A stretch of DNA of 16,465 nucleotides from 62-47 sp039808365 (lineage in GTDB: Bacteria; Pseudomonadota; Alphaproteobacteria; Rhizobiales; Xanthobacteraceae). The stretch is taken from contig JBDHSX010000079.1 in NCBI GenBank assembly GCA_039808365.1, positions 1-16,465 on the forward strand, in the 5' to 3' direction. The notes under the pieces were generated by a model. The model was given only the letters and a program-made list of their open reading frames with translations. It ran no database searches and was not told the DNA's origin. Position 1 is the stretch's first letter; every line of letters begins with the position of its first letter. The position numbers and the translations under genes are program-made. This document shows, piece by piece, positions 1 to 6,946 of this stretch.

Positions 1-383
1 TCGCAGGCCCAGGCGCGGATGACGCATTCCTTGCCGCCGAACTCGTAGCATTTCTTCACGGCGTTGTTGAGCGAGGTCGAGATGCGCGTCTCCACAGCGT
101 AGCCGTGGGCGCCGCAAGGATCGGCCATGTCGACCGACAACGCGGCGCAGGCCCGCTTCATGGTGAGGGTGGTGCAGTCGCCGGCGCAGTTCTTGCGGGC
201 GGCGCGCGTCGCCTCGGCTTCGGCGGCGTAATCGATCGCCTTGCCATAGGCCCCGCACTTTCCGATGGCGAAGGCGCCCGCCGCATGCGCCGGCGCGCCG
301 AACAGGACCATTGCCACGGTGGCCCCGCAAACAGCCCGCGACAGCGCCGTACGACAGCGCGCGGCAACGCCTCGTGACAACAT
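1..383 (-). CDS. DUF4189-type small secreted protein (3' end beyond window)
   Basis: An open frame read on the minus strand from ATG at 383 gives 127 complete codons and runs off the left edge, so the C-terminus is missing. Residues 1-34 look like a Sec signal peptide: a basic start, a hydrophobic stretch around 20-30 (AVCGATVAMVLFG) and an AHA cleavage motif. The mature part starts AGAFAIGKCGAYG and carries regularly spaced cysteines (C43, C66, C70, C79, C90, C112, C120, C127), suggesting disulfides. This pattern, with the ending ECVIRAWAC, matches the DUF4189 family of periplasmic/secreted proteins, whose function is unknown. A G-rich stretch (GGGGGTAGGG) lies just before the ATG. It lies 108 bp downstream of the mob-like gene on the same strand. 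The family call is by motif memory and fairly secure; no role can be stated. Confidence 0.75.
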   Translation of the reverse strand, partial: MLSRGVAARCRTALSRAVCGATVAMVLFGAPAHAAGAFAIGKCGAYGKAIDYAAEAEATRAARKNCAGDCTTLTMKRACAALSVDMADPCGAHGYAVETRISTSLNNAVKKCYEFGGKECVIRAWAC

Positions 384-458
384 CCCTACCCCCAAGATCC
401 CCAGTGGCGGGATGCTAGATGGCGGACGTTTCCAACTGGTGAACGGATCGACCGGAGC

Positions 459-476
459 GATCGCCTCGAAGCGATC
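459..476. other. Short inverted repeat between the mob-like gene and the DUF4189 gene
   Basis: GATCGC (459-464) and GCGATC (471-476) form a 6-bp stem with a 6-nt loop, just past the stop codon of the minus-strand mob-like gene. It could be a weak terminator for the cox operon, but no T-run follows on the minus strand, so this is only a candidate. Confidence 0.2.
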
Positions 477-491
477 AGTCCGCCGGCGCGA

Positions 492-2147
492 TCAGTTCGG
501 CGCGCGCGAGGGCAGGCGCGGCTGGGTCGGCGGCGCGGCGGTTGTTGCCGCGCGCTGCACCACGTCCAGCACCTGCGGCGTGTCGATGTCGAGGAAAGCG
601 CCGTCGCCGTCCACCGGCACTTCCGTCACCGCCTCGCTGTGATGATCGACCAGATGGCGGCCGCCGATATCGCCGGACAGGCTCATCAACTCGCCGAAAA
701 AGCGCCGCGACCACAGCACCGGATTGCCGCGCCGCCCGTCGCAGGTCGGCACCACGATCAGGCTGCCGCGCTCCGGCGAGAACGCGCCGATCAGCTTGTC
801 GAGCAGCTTGGCGTCGATCAGCGGCATGTCGCCGAGGCAGATCATGGCGCCGGCGGCCTCGGTCGGCACCGCGCCGATCCCGGTTTTCACCGAACTGGCC
901 AGACCGCTGGCGAAATCCGGATTGCGCGCGAAGCGGACGTCGAGACCTTGCAGCGCCTTTTCCACCTCCGCCGCCTGATGTCCGGTGACGACGATCACCG
1001 GCTTCGCCTGCGAGGCCAGCGCCTGCTCGACCACCATCCGCACCAGCGGCTTGCCGCCGAGTTCGGCCAGCATCTTGTTGGGGCCGCCCATCCGGGTGGA
1101 GCGGCCGGCGGCGAGCACCACCGCCGCCACGCCGGCGGCGGGCGCGGGCTCGGCCACGCGCGGCTGCGGCCGGGTGACGATTTCCATCAACAATCCTCCA
1201 ACGCCGAAGCCGGTAATGTCGGCGCGCTTGACCGGCAGGGCGGCCAGCATCCGCATCAACACCCAGTCGAAACCGTTTTCCACCGGCGAGCGGGCGCAGC
1301 CCGGCGCGCCGATCACCGGCCGGCCGCCGGCGGTGCCGAGCAGCAGCAGGTTGCCCGGATCGACCGGCATGCCGAAATGATCGACGGTGCCGCCGTTGTC
1401 GACGATCGCCGCCGGGATGACATCGCGGCGGTCGGCGATGGCGGAGGCGCCGAACACGATCACCATCTCGACGTCACACGTGAGGACCTCGGCGATCGCC
1501 GCCGACAGCGCCGCCTGATCGTGCGGCACGCGCTTCTCCACGACGATTTTCGCGCCGGCCGGCGCGAGGCGCTCGGCGGTGACGCGCAAGGTCTTGTCGA
1601 TCACCTTCGGCGCGAGGCCGGGCAGGATCGTCGACACCACGCCGACGCGCTTGACGACATAAGGCGCGACCCGCAGCGCGTCGCGACCCGCCGCCGCCAC
1701 GGCGGCGTCGCGCAACCGGCCCTCGACACCGAACGGGATCAGCTTGACGGTGGCGATCATCTCGCCCTCGACCACCGGCTTGTAGGCCGACAGCGTCGCG
1801 AAGGTGATGGCCTCGTCGATGGTGTTGATGCGGTCGACCGCGTCGCGGTCCACCACCAGCACGCCGGCCCGGGTGGCGAACAGGTTGGCGCGGCCGGTGA
1901 AGGCGCGCTCGACCATGACGCCGTCGCCGGCGATGGCGCGGGCGACATCCTCGGCGGCAACGTCCTCGGAGACCTCGCCCTCCTCCAGCCGCACCACCAC
2001 GATCTGCTCGACGCCGGCGGCCTTCAGCGCGTTGGCCTCGGCCTGGCCGACGGCGGTGCCCTTCTTCATCACCAGCGAGCCCTGGCGCAGGGTGTGCACC
2101 GTCACCCCGCCGATGGCCTCATCGGGCGTGACCGGTCCGAATTTCAT
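492..2147 (-). CDS. Molybdopterin-binding / MobA-MocA-like nucleotidyltransferase fusion protein
   Basis: The 551-residue protein has two parts. Residues 1 to about 330 resemble the MoeA/MogA-type molybdopterin-binding fold (VFGASAIADRRDVIPAAI at about 232-249; GAPGCARSPVENGFDW at 280-295). Residues about 340-530 are a MobA/MocA-like NTP transferase with LAAGRSTRMGGPNKML at 345-360, CLGDMP at 437-442, GNPVLW at 474-479 and FLDIDTP at 518-524. In this superfamily, LAAG rather than LAGG in the nucleotide loop is associated with CTP-using MocA enzymes, so it probably makes molybdopterin cytosine dinucleotide, the cofactor of CO-dehydrogenase/xanthine-oxidase-type enzymes. The CTP preference is inferred. 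Its ATG overlaps the stop of the XdhC C-domain gene by 4 bp (ATGA), so translation is coupled. It is the last gene of the cox set. The C-terminal 20 residues are Pro/Ala-rich and look disordered. Confidence 0.88.
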   Translation of the reverse strand: MKFGPVTPDEAIGGVTVHTLRQGSLVMKKGTAVGQAEANALKAAGVEQIVVVRLEEGEVSEDVAAEDVARAIAGDGVMVERAFTGRANLFATRAGVLVVDRDAVDRINTIDEAITFATLSAYKPVVEGEMIATVKLIPFGVEGRLRDAAVAAAGRDALRVAPYVVKRVGVVSTILPGLAPKVIDKTLRVTAERLAPAGAKIVVEKRVPHDQAALSAAIAEVLTCDVEMVIVFGASAIADRRDVIPAAIVDNGGTVDHFGMPVDPGNLLLLGTAGGRPVIGAPGCARSPVENGFDWVLMRMLAALPVKRADITGFGVGGLLMEIVTRPQPRVAEPAPAAGVAAVVLAAGRSTRMGGPNKMLAELGGKPLVRMVVEQALASQAKPVIVVTGHQAAEVEKALQGLDVRFARNPDFASGLASSVKTGIGAVPTEAAGAMICLGDMPLIDAKLLDKLIGAFSPERGSLIVVPTCDGRRGNPVLWSRRFFGELMSLSGDIGGRHLVDHHSEAVTEVPVDGDGAFLDIDTPQVLDVVQRAATTAAPPTQPRLPSRAPN

Positions 2148-2836
2148 GACGTCCCCTCTTTCGGCAGGCGCAGTTCGGCGGTGATCTGCGCCATGATCGA
2201 CACCGCCACCTCTCCGGGCGAGACCGCCCCGATCGGCATCCCGATCGGCGCGTGAATCCGCGCCAGATCCGTCTCGCTCGCGCCCTTCGCCTTCAATCGC
2301 TCCAGACGCTTGGCGTGGGTTTTGCGCGAGCCCAGCGCGCCGATATAGAAGCAGTCGCGCTCAAAAGCGTGCAGCAGCGCCGGATCGTCGATCTTCGGAT
2401 CATGGGTCACCGCGACGAAGGCGGTATAGTGATCGACGTTGAGCGGCGGCAGCGCCACGTCCGGCCATTCGGCGACGACGCGGACGTCGGGAAACCGTTC
2501 CGGGCTGGCGAAGGCGGTGCGCGGATCGACGATCGTCACGTCGTAGCCGAGCGACCGCGCCATCGGCGCCAGCGCCTGACTGATGTGCACCGCGCCGATC
2601 ACCACCATGCGCGCCACCGGCGCGTAGACGTTGACGAACAGCTTTTTGCCGTCCGCCTCGATCATCGCGCTCTTGCCCATGCGCAACTGCTTGCGCAGCT
2701 CAGCCTCAAGCGGATCGCCGGCGAGATCGGCGGCCTTGACCATGCGCTGCTCGCCGCTGGCAATGTCGGTGACGACCAATGCCGGCCGCCGCGCTGCGCG
2801 TTCGACGTTGAGCTGCGTAAGCGTCTCGAAATTCAC
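2144..2836 (-). CDS. XdhC/CoxI family protein, C-terminal NAD-binding-type domain
   Basis: The 230-residue protein matches the Rossmann-like C-terminal domain of XdhC/CoxI proteins, which help mature molybdenum hydroxylases (binding Moco and assisting its sulfuration and insertion in XdhC). Visible motifs are VVIGAVHIS at about 78-86 (nucleotide-binding turn), DPRTAF at 104-109, THDPKIDDPAL at 144-154, YIGALGSRKTHAKR at 164-177 and APIGMPIGAVSPGEVAVSI near 196-214. The start is GTG at 2836, immediately after the TAG that ends the upstream XdhC N-domain gene and in the same reading frame. GAAGGTGG in the end of that gene can serve as ribosome-binding site. The downstream mob-like gene overlaps its stop by 4 bp. 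Together the two reading frames make up one ordinary XdhC protein. Confidence 0.87.
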   Translation of the reverse strand: MNFETLTQLNVERAARRPALVVTDIASGEQRMVKAADLAGDPLEAELRKQLRMGKSAMIEADGKKLFVNVYAPVARMVVIGAVHISQALAPMARSLGYDVTIVDPRTAFASPERFPDVRVVAEWPDVALPPLNVDHYTAFVAVTHDPKIDDPALLHAFERDCFYIGALGSRKTHAKRLERLKAKGASETDLARIHAPIGMPIGAVSPGEVAVSIMAQITAELRLPKEGTS

Positions 2837-3160
2837 CTACGCCACCTTCTCGACGAATACGCGGATGGTGCCGCCGCAGGACAGGCCGACGTTGAACGCG
2901 GTCTCGTCGGCGACGCCGAATTCGAGCAGTTTCGGCTTTCCGCTTTCGATGATGTCGAGCGCCTCGGTCACCACCGCGCCCTCGACGCAGCCGCCCGACA
3001 CCGAGCCGAGAAACGTGCCTTCGTCGTTGATGACCAGGTTGGAGCCGGCCGGCCGCGGCGCCGAGCCCCAGGTCTCGACCACGGTGGCGATCGCCACGCC
3101 ATGGCCGGCCTTTTTCCAGGCCTCGGCGGCTCGCAGAATGTCTTCGTCGCGTTCAAGCAT
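2837..3160 (-). CDS. XdhC/CoxI family protein, N-terminal domain only
   Basis: The 107-residue protein corresponds to the N-terminal XdhC_CoxI domain. It contains WGSAPRPAGSNLVI at 31-44, GSVSGGCVEGAVV at 52-64 and GLSCGGTIRVFVE at 92-104. The conserved CGG (C95) and SGGC (C58) cysteines are those typical of the domain, which takes part in cofactor sulfuration and insertion into molybdenum hydroxylases. GGGAGG lies a few bases before the ATG at 3160, and coxE ends only 12 bp upstream. The frame ends in TAG directly followed in frame by the GTG of the C-domain protein. Single-domain XdhC proteins are known, so this is probably functional as a split pair; readthrough to a fused product of about 338 residues is also conceivable. 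Confidence 0.85.
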   Translation of the reverse strand: MLERDEDILRAAEAWKKAGHGVAIATVVETWGSAPRPAGSNLVINDEGTFLGSVSGGCVEGAVVTEALDIIESGKPKLLEFGVADETAFNVGLSCGGTIRVFVEKVA

Positions 3161-3172
3161 GAGTGCCTCCCG

Positions 3173-4366
3173 TCAAGCCGCCGGGCGGATCGCATCGCGC
3201 CGGTGCGGCGCGGGCGCTGCGGAGAGCGCGGCGATCAAGTCCTCGATGGAGGACAAATTATGCACCGGGCGGAATTCGTCAACATACGGCAGCATCATTT
3301 TGATGCCCTGCGCCTTGGCCTCGAAACCGCTGAAGCGCAGCAGCGGGTTGAGCCAGATCAGCCGGCGGCAGGAGCGATGCAGCCGGTCCATCTCGAACGC
3401 CAGGCGGTCGTCGGCCTCGCGCTCCAGCCCGTCGGAGATCAGCAGCACGATCGCGCCCTGCCCGAGCACCCGCCGTCCCCACAGCTTGTTGAAGGCTTGC
3501 AGCGAGGTGCCGATCCGTGTGCCGCCGGCCCAGTCCTCCACCGTGGACGAACAGCTCGCCAGCGCCTCGTCCGGATCGCGGGCGCGCAGCGCGCGGGTGA
3601 CGTTGGTGAGCCGCGTGCCGAACAGGAACACCGAGACGCGCTTGCGCGCGTCGGTGATGGCGTGGAGGAAATGCAGGAACAGCCGGGTGTATTCGCTCAT
3701 CGAGCCGGAAATATCGAGCAGCGCGACAATCGGCGCCGGCTTGTCGATGCGGCCGAGACGGCGCAGATCGACAATGTCGCCGCCGGTGCGCAGGCTGGCG
3801 CGGATGGTGCGGCGCAGGTCGAGCTTCAACCCGCGCGAATCCGGCGCGAACCGCCGCGTCCGCAACTCGGCCTGCGGCAGCCGCATCTTGGCGATGGCGC
3901 GGGTGACCTCGGCGATCTCCGCCGCGCTCATCTGTGCGAAATCCTTCTTTTGCAGGATTTCCTGATCCGACGGCGACAGCCGCAATTCCCGCGCCTCGGA
4001 CGGCACCTGCTCGATCGTCTTGGTCTGCGACATCGCCTCCTGCACCCGGCGCGAGGCCGGTTTCGGCTTCGGCTTGGCGTGGTCGGGCAGCGGCACCGAG
4101 TCGAGCAGGTGCATCCACTCCTGCTCGGCGCGGAAGAACAGGTCGAAGGCTTGCGCGAAAATCAGCGCATGCTCGTGACGTTTGACGAACACCGCCTGCA
4201 ATGTGGCGTAGACCTCGCCGCGATGGCCGATGTCGATCACGCGCAGGGCCTTGAGCGCGTCGATCACCGCGCCGGGCCCGACCGGAACGCCGGCGGCCCG
4301 CAACGCGCGGGCGAAGCCGACGACGTTATCGGCGATCTTTCCGGTGGCGGGCGATGGCGTTGTCAT
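3173..4366 (-). CDS. coxE: CoxE-like VWA-domain protein
   Basis: The 397-residue protein has a helical N-terminal region (about 10-200) and a von Willebrand factor A domain from about 212. The metal-dependent adhesion site is intact: DISGS at 218-222, the GGTRIGTS loop with T283, and SDGLERE starting at 311. In the aerobic CO dehydrogenase system CoxE works with the AAA+ protein CoxD in post-translational maturation of the molybdenum site; analogous MoxR-VWA pairs act as chaperones on other metalloenzymes. The next gene upstream is coxD, 169 bp away, the gap being filled mostly by a long palindrome. The ATG at 4366 is preceded by a weak AGGG. An ORF of about 750 codons on the opposite strand is a compositional shadow. 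Confidence 0.9.
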   Translation of the reverse strand: MTTPSPATGKIADNVVGFARALRAAGVPVGPGAVIDALKALRVIDIGHRGEVYATLQAVFVKRHEHALIFAQAFDLFFRAEQEWMHLLDSVPLPDHAKPKPKPASRRVQEAMSQTKTIEQVPSEARELRLSPSDQEILQKKDFAQMSAAEIAEVTRAIAKMRLPQAELRTRRFAPDSRGLKLDLRRTIRASLRTGGDIVDLRRLGRIDKPAPIVALLDISGSMSEYTRLFLHFLHAITDARKRVSVFLFGTRLTNVTRALRARDPDEALASCSSTVEDWAGGTRIGTSLQAFNKLWGRRVLGQGAIVLLISDGLEREADDRLAFEMDRLHRSCRRLIWLNPLLRFSGFEAKAQGIKMMLPYVDEFRPVHNLSSIEDLIAALSAAPAPHRRDAIRPAA

Positions 4367-4415
4367 TGCGGCACCCTGTTCTCATCACGTCGAAGCGAGC
4401 GCGCTGCAGTCACTC

Positions 4416-4500
4416 GCCGTCATTGCGAGGAGCGAAGCGACGAAGCCATCCAGGACCACGAAGGAAGACTGGATGGCTTCGCTTCGCTCGCAATGACGGC
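4416..4500. repeat. Intergenic palindrome, CGTCATTGCGAG type, copy 1 (coxD-coxE gap)
   Basis: The left arm starts GCCGTCATTGCGAG and runs to GCCATCCAG; the right arm, from about 4469, reads CTGGATGGCTTCGCTTCGCT and ends CGCAATGACGGC. The arms pair over roughly 30 bp, the left being a few bases longer through an extra GAGCGAAGCGAC-like segment; the loop is about 15 nt. It shares its outer sequence with copies at 8909-9033 and 9869-9954. Such elements are typical dispersed repeats of Bradyrhizobium-like genomes. Here it lies inside a co-oriented gene set, so it would be transcribed and could fold in the mRNA between coxD and coxE. Confidence 0.85.
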
Positions 4501-4535
4501 GGACAGGAGATGACCTCCCATCGCTATATTCCATC

Positions 4536-5447
4536 TTATATATCGCTGGTGGCTTCCTTCAAAACCTTTTGCAGGGTGCCCCCCTGCATTTTCGCGATAT
4601 CGTCCTGATATTTGAGCAGCGCGCCCAGGGTGTCGCCGACCACGTCCGGCGTCAGCGAGCGGGCGTCGAGCTGGGTCAGCGCGGTGGCCCAGTCGATGGT
4701 CTCGGCGACGCCCGGATTCTTGTAGAAATCCTGATCGCGCAGCGCCTGCACGAAGCGCACCACCTGCTCCGACAGTTTCGCGGAAATGCCCGGCACCCGC
4801 GACTTGACGATGGCCAGTTCGCGCTCGGCGGAGGGGTAATCGACCCAGTGATAAAGGCAGCGCCGCTTCAGCGCGTCGTGGATCTCGCGGGTGCGGTTCG
4901 AGGTGACGATGACGATCGGCGGCTGCGGCGCCTTGAAGGTGCCGAGTTCCGGGATGGTGATCTGAAAATCGCTGAGGATTTCCAGAAGATAGGCTTCGAA
5001 CGCCTCGTCGGCGCGGTCGAGTTCATCGATCAGCAGCACCGGCGGGCCGGCGACGTCCGGCTCCAGCGCCCGCAGCAGCGGCCGCTTGATCAAATAGCGC
5101 TCGCTGAAAATGTCGCTTGAGAGTTGCTCGCGGTCGGAATCGCCGGCCGCTTCCGCAAGGCGAATGGCGATCATTTGCGCCGCGCTGTTCCACTCGTAGA
5201 CGGCGGAGGCGATGTCGAGACCCTCGTAGCATTGCAGCCGGATCAAATTGCGTCCCAGCGTCGCCGCCAGCACCTTGGCGATCTCGGTCTTGCCGACGCC
5301 GGCCTCGCCTTCGAGGAACAGGGGCCGACCCAGCCGCAACGACAGATAGACCACGGTGGCGAGCGCGCGCTCGGCGAAATAGCCGTGGCTGTTCAGAAGC
5401 TGGAGCGTGGCGTCGACCGAGTCGGGCAGCTCCGGTGATTTACTCAT
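4536..5447 (-). CDS. coxD: CoxD-like MoxR-family AAA+ ATPase
   Basis: From the preferred ATG at 5447 the protein is 303 residues, close to known CoxD proteins. It has Walker A GEAGVGKT at 47-54, Walker B VLLIDELD at 137-144, sensor-1 region VTSN at 181-184 and an arginine-finger-like ALKRRC at 192-197. CoxD proteins are membrane-associated AAA+ chaperones needed to build the sulfur- and copper-containing Mo site of CO dehydrogenase, together with the VWA protein CoxE encoded next. The frame is open further upstream to a GTG at 5507 and an ATG at 5498, which would overlap coxM; I prefer 5447 because MSKSPELPDSVD begins where the family normally starts and no good ribosome-binding site precedes the longer forms. 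None precedes 5447 clearly either, so the start is less sure than the gene. It begins 28 bp after the coxM stop. Confidence 0.9.
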   Translation of the reverse strand: MSKSPELPDSVDATLQLLNSHGYFAERALATVVYLSLRLGRPLFLEGEAGVGKTEIAKVLAATLGRNLIRLQCYEGLDIASAVYEWNSAAQMIAIRLAEAAGDSDREQLSSDIFSERYLIKRPLLRALEPDVAGPPVLLIDELDRADEAFEAYLLEILSDFQITIPELGTFKAPQPPIVIVTSNRTREIHDALKRRCLYHWVDYPSAERELAIVKSRVPGISAKLSEQVVRFVQALRDQDFYKNPGVAETIDWATALTQLDARSLTPDVVGDTLGALLKYQDDIAKMQGGTLQKVLKEATSDI

Positions 5448-5475
5448 CTTGAAGGCCAGTCTGGGCTCTTGCTGA

Positions 5476-6282
5476 TTACGCCCGGTTGTTTGCGGCATCG
5501 ACGGCACGGCGCGCCAGCACCCCGATCAAATGCGCGCGATAGTCCGCGCTGCCGTGCAGATCGCTGTTAAGCCCCTCAGCGGAAACCGGCAAGCCATCCA
5601 GCACTTTCGACGAAAAACGCTTCTTCAGGGCCTCCTCGAAGGCGGTCAGGCGGAACACGCCGTCGGCCCCCGCCCCGGTCACCGCCACCCGCACCTCGGA
5701 CGGCATCCGGGCCACGAACACGCCGACCAGCGCGTAACGCGAGGCCTGGTTGCGGAATTTCTCATAGGCCGCCTTTTTCGGCAGCGGAAACAGCACGCGG
5801 GTGACGATCTCGTCGGCTTCCAGCGCGGTGGTGAACAGGCCCTGGAAGAAATCCTCGGCCTTGATCCGGCGCTTGTTGGTGACGATGGTGGCGCCCAGCG
5901 CCAGGCACGCCGCCGGATAGTCGGCGGTCGGGTCGTTATTGGCGAGGGAGCCGCCGATGGTGCCCTTGTGGCGCACCGCCGGATCGCCAATCACGCCGGC
6001 GAGTTCCGCCAGCGCGGGAATCGCCTCGCGCACGGTCGCCGAGTCCGCCACCTCGGCGTGGGTGGTGGTGGCGCCGATCGCAAGCGCGCGGCCTTTCATC
6101 TCGATGCCGCTCAGGCCGTCGATGCGGGTCAGGTCGATCAGATGCGGCGGCGCGGCGAGGCGCTGCTTCATCACCGGCACCAGGGTATGGCCGCCGGCGA
6201 TCAGTTTGGCGTCCTCGTTCTTGGCCAGCAGGTTGGCGGCCTGCCGCACCGTGGTCGGCCGATGGTATTTGAATTCGTACAT
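5476..6282 (-). CDS. coxM: CoxM-like FAD-binding medium subunit of a molybdenum hydroxylase
   Basis: The 268-residue protein is the flavoprotein subunit of the CO-dehydrogenase/xanthine-oxidase family, passing electrons from the iron-sulfur subunit to the acceptor through FAD. Both FAD-binding motifs are present: AGGHTLVP at 29-36 and TIGGSLANNDPTAD at 108-121. The C-terminal CO_deh_flav_C domain follows from about 170. The ATG at 6282 has AGGACC upstream and starts at the family-typical MYEFKYHRP; the frame stays open to 6678, but that extension lies over coxS and is a shadow. It starts 26 bp after coxS with no large-subunit gene between them, unlike the usual S-L-M order. The substrate of the enzyme is therefore unassigned, and the cox name reflects family and context only. 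Confidence 0.9.
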   Translation of the reverse strand: MYEFKYHRPTTVRQAANLLAKNEDAKLIAGGHTLVPVMKQRLAAPPHLIDLTRIDGLSGIEMKGRALAIGATTTHAEVADSATVREAIPALAELAGVIGDPAVRHKGTIGGSLANNDPTADYPAACLALGATIVTNKRRIKAEDFFQGLFTTALEADEIVTRVLFPLPKKAAYEKFRNQASRYALVGVFVARMPSEVRVAVTGAGADGVFRLTAFEEALKKRFSSKVLDGLPVSAEGLNSDLHGSADYRAHLIGVLARRAVDAANNRA

Positions 6283-6308
6283 TCGTGAGGTCCTGAAACG
6301 TGATGCGG

Positions 6309-6794
6309 TTAGGCGAGATCGGACTTCGCCATCGCCCGGGCGCCGGCGGCGATCGACAACACGATGTTTTGATAGCCGGTGCAGCGGCACAGATTGCCTT
6401 CGAGTTCCTCGCGGATGGTGTGGTCGTCGAGATCGTGGCCCTTGCGGTGCACCATATCGACCGCGGTCATGATCATGCCCGGGGTGCAGAAACCGCATTG
6501 CAGGCCGTGATGCTCGCGGAACGCCTCCTGCATCGGATGCAGCGGCGCGCCCTCGGCCGCCAGCCCCTCGATAGTGGTGACGCTGCCGCCGTCCGCCATC
6601 ACCGCCAGCGTGGTGCAGGATTTCACCGCCTTGCCGTCGAGATGCACGACGCAGGCGCCGCATTGCGAGGTGTCGCAACCGACGTGGGTGCCGGTCAACC
6701 GCAGGTGTTCGCGAAGGAATTGCACCAGCAGGGTGCGCGGATCGATGGTCGCGGTGACGGGATTGCCGTTAACGACGAGAGAAATCTTGGCCAT
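6309..6794 (-). CDS. coxS: CoxS-like [2Fe-2S] small subunit of a molybdenum hydroxylase
   Basis: The 161-residue protein has the two-domain iron-sulfur layout of molybdenum hydroxylase small subunits. The plant-ferredoxin-like N-terminal cluster uses C40, C45, C48 and C60 (GCDTSQCGACVV), and the C-terminal helical cluster uses C100, C103, C136 and C138 (CGFCTPGMI, NLCRCTGYQN). All eight ligands are present, so it looks functional. The ATG at 6794 (MAKISLVVNG) fits the family; an upstream in-frame start at 6845 would add 17 unlikely residues. AGAGAG lies before the ATG, and a plausible promoter lies about 60-90 bp upstream. It would shuttle electrons from the Mo site of a large subunit to the FAD of CoxM; that large subunit is not in the window. 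Confidence 0.93.
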   Translation of the reverse strand: MAKISLVVNGNPVTATIDPRTLLVQFLREHLRLTGTHVGCDTSQCGACVVHLDGKAVKSCTTLAVMADGGSVTTIEGLAAEGAPLHPMQEAFREHHGLQCGFCTPGMIMTAVDMVHRKGHDLDDHTIREELEGNLCRCTGYQNIVLSIAAGARAMAKSDLA

Positions 6795-6854
6795 ATGCGC
6801 TCTCTGCCCGCGCGCATGACGTGCGGCGCGGTTCTTTGAAATCATTCCAATCGC

Positions 6855-6883
6855 ATATTATGGCCCATCGGCCGCTTGGGCAA
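6855..6883 (-). promoter_or_regulatory. Candidate sigma-70-like promoter for coxS
   Basis: On the minus strand TTGCCC (6883-6878) is followed after 17 bp by TAATAT (6860-6855); an alternative -10 is CATAAT with a 15-bp spacer. This would start transcription about 50 nt before the coxS ATG. Each hexamer matches the consensus in four of six bases, so it is a reasonable but unproven promoter. If real, coxS and downstream genes can be transcribed independently of coxG. Confidence 0.38.
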
Positions 6884-6946
6884 CCTCGCCCGCGCGGCCA
6901 GCGACGACCGGGGAGAATTCACAGGCCCGGCCGACTCGATCCTGCC

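Noticed and set aside
639..2255. A 538-codon plus-strand open frame opposite the mob-like gene
   Set aside because: It has the same His/Arg/Asp-rich shadow composition, and the minus strand encodes a clear two-domain molybdopterin protein.
2252..4513. A 753-codon plus-strand open frame opposite coxE and the XdhC genes
   Set aside because: Its translation is rich in His, Arg, Gln, Asp and Gly with no recognisable domain, and it lies antisense to three genes with intact family motifs; long antisense frames are expected in GC-rich DNA.
6283..6678. A 132-residue N-terminal extension of CoxM
   Set aside because: It overlaps coxS in another frame; the family start MYEFKYHRP with AGGACC upstream lies at 6282.
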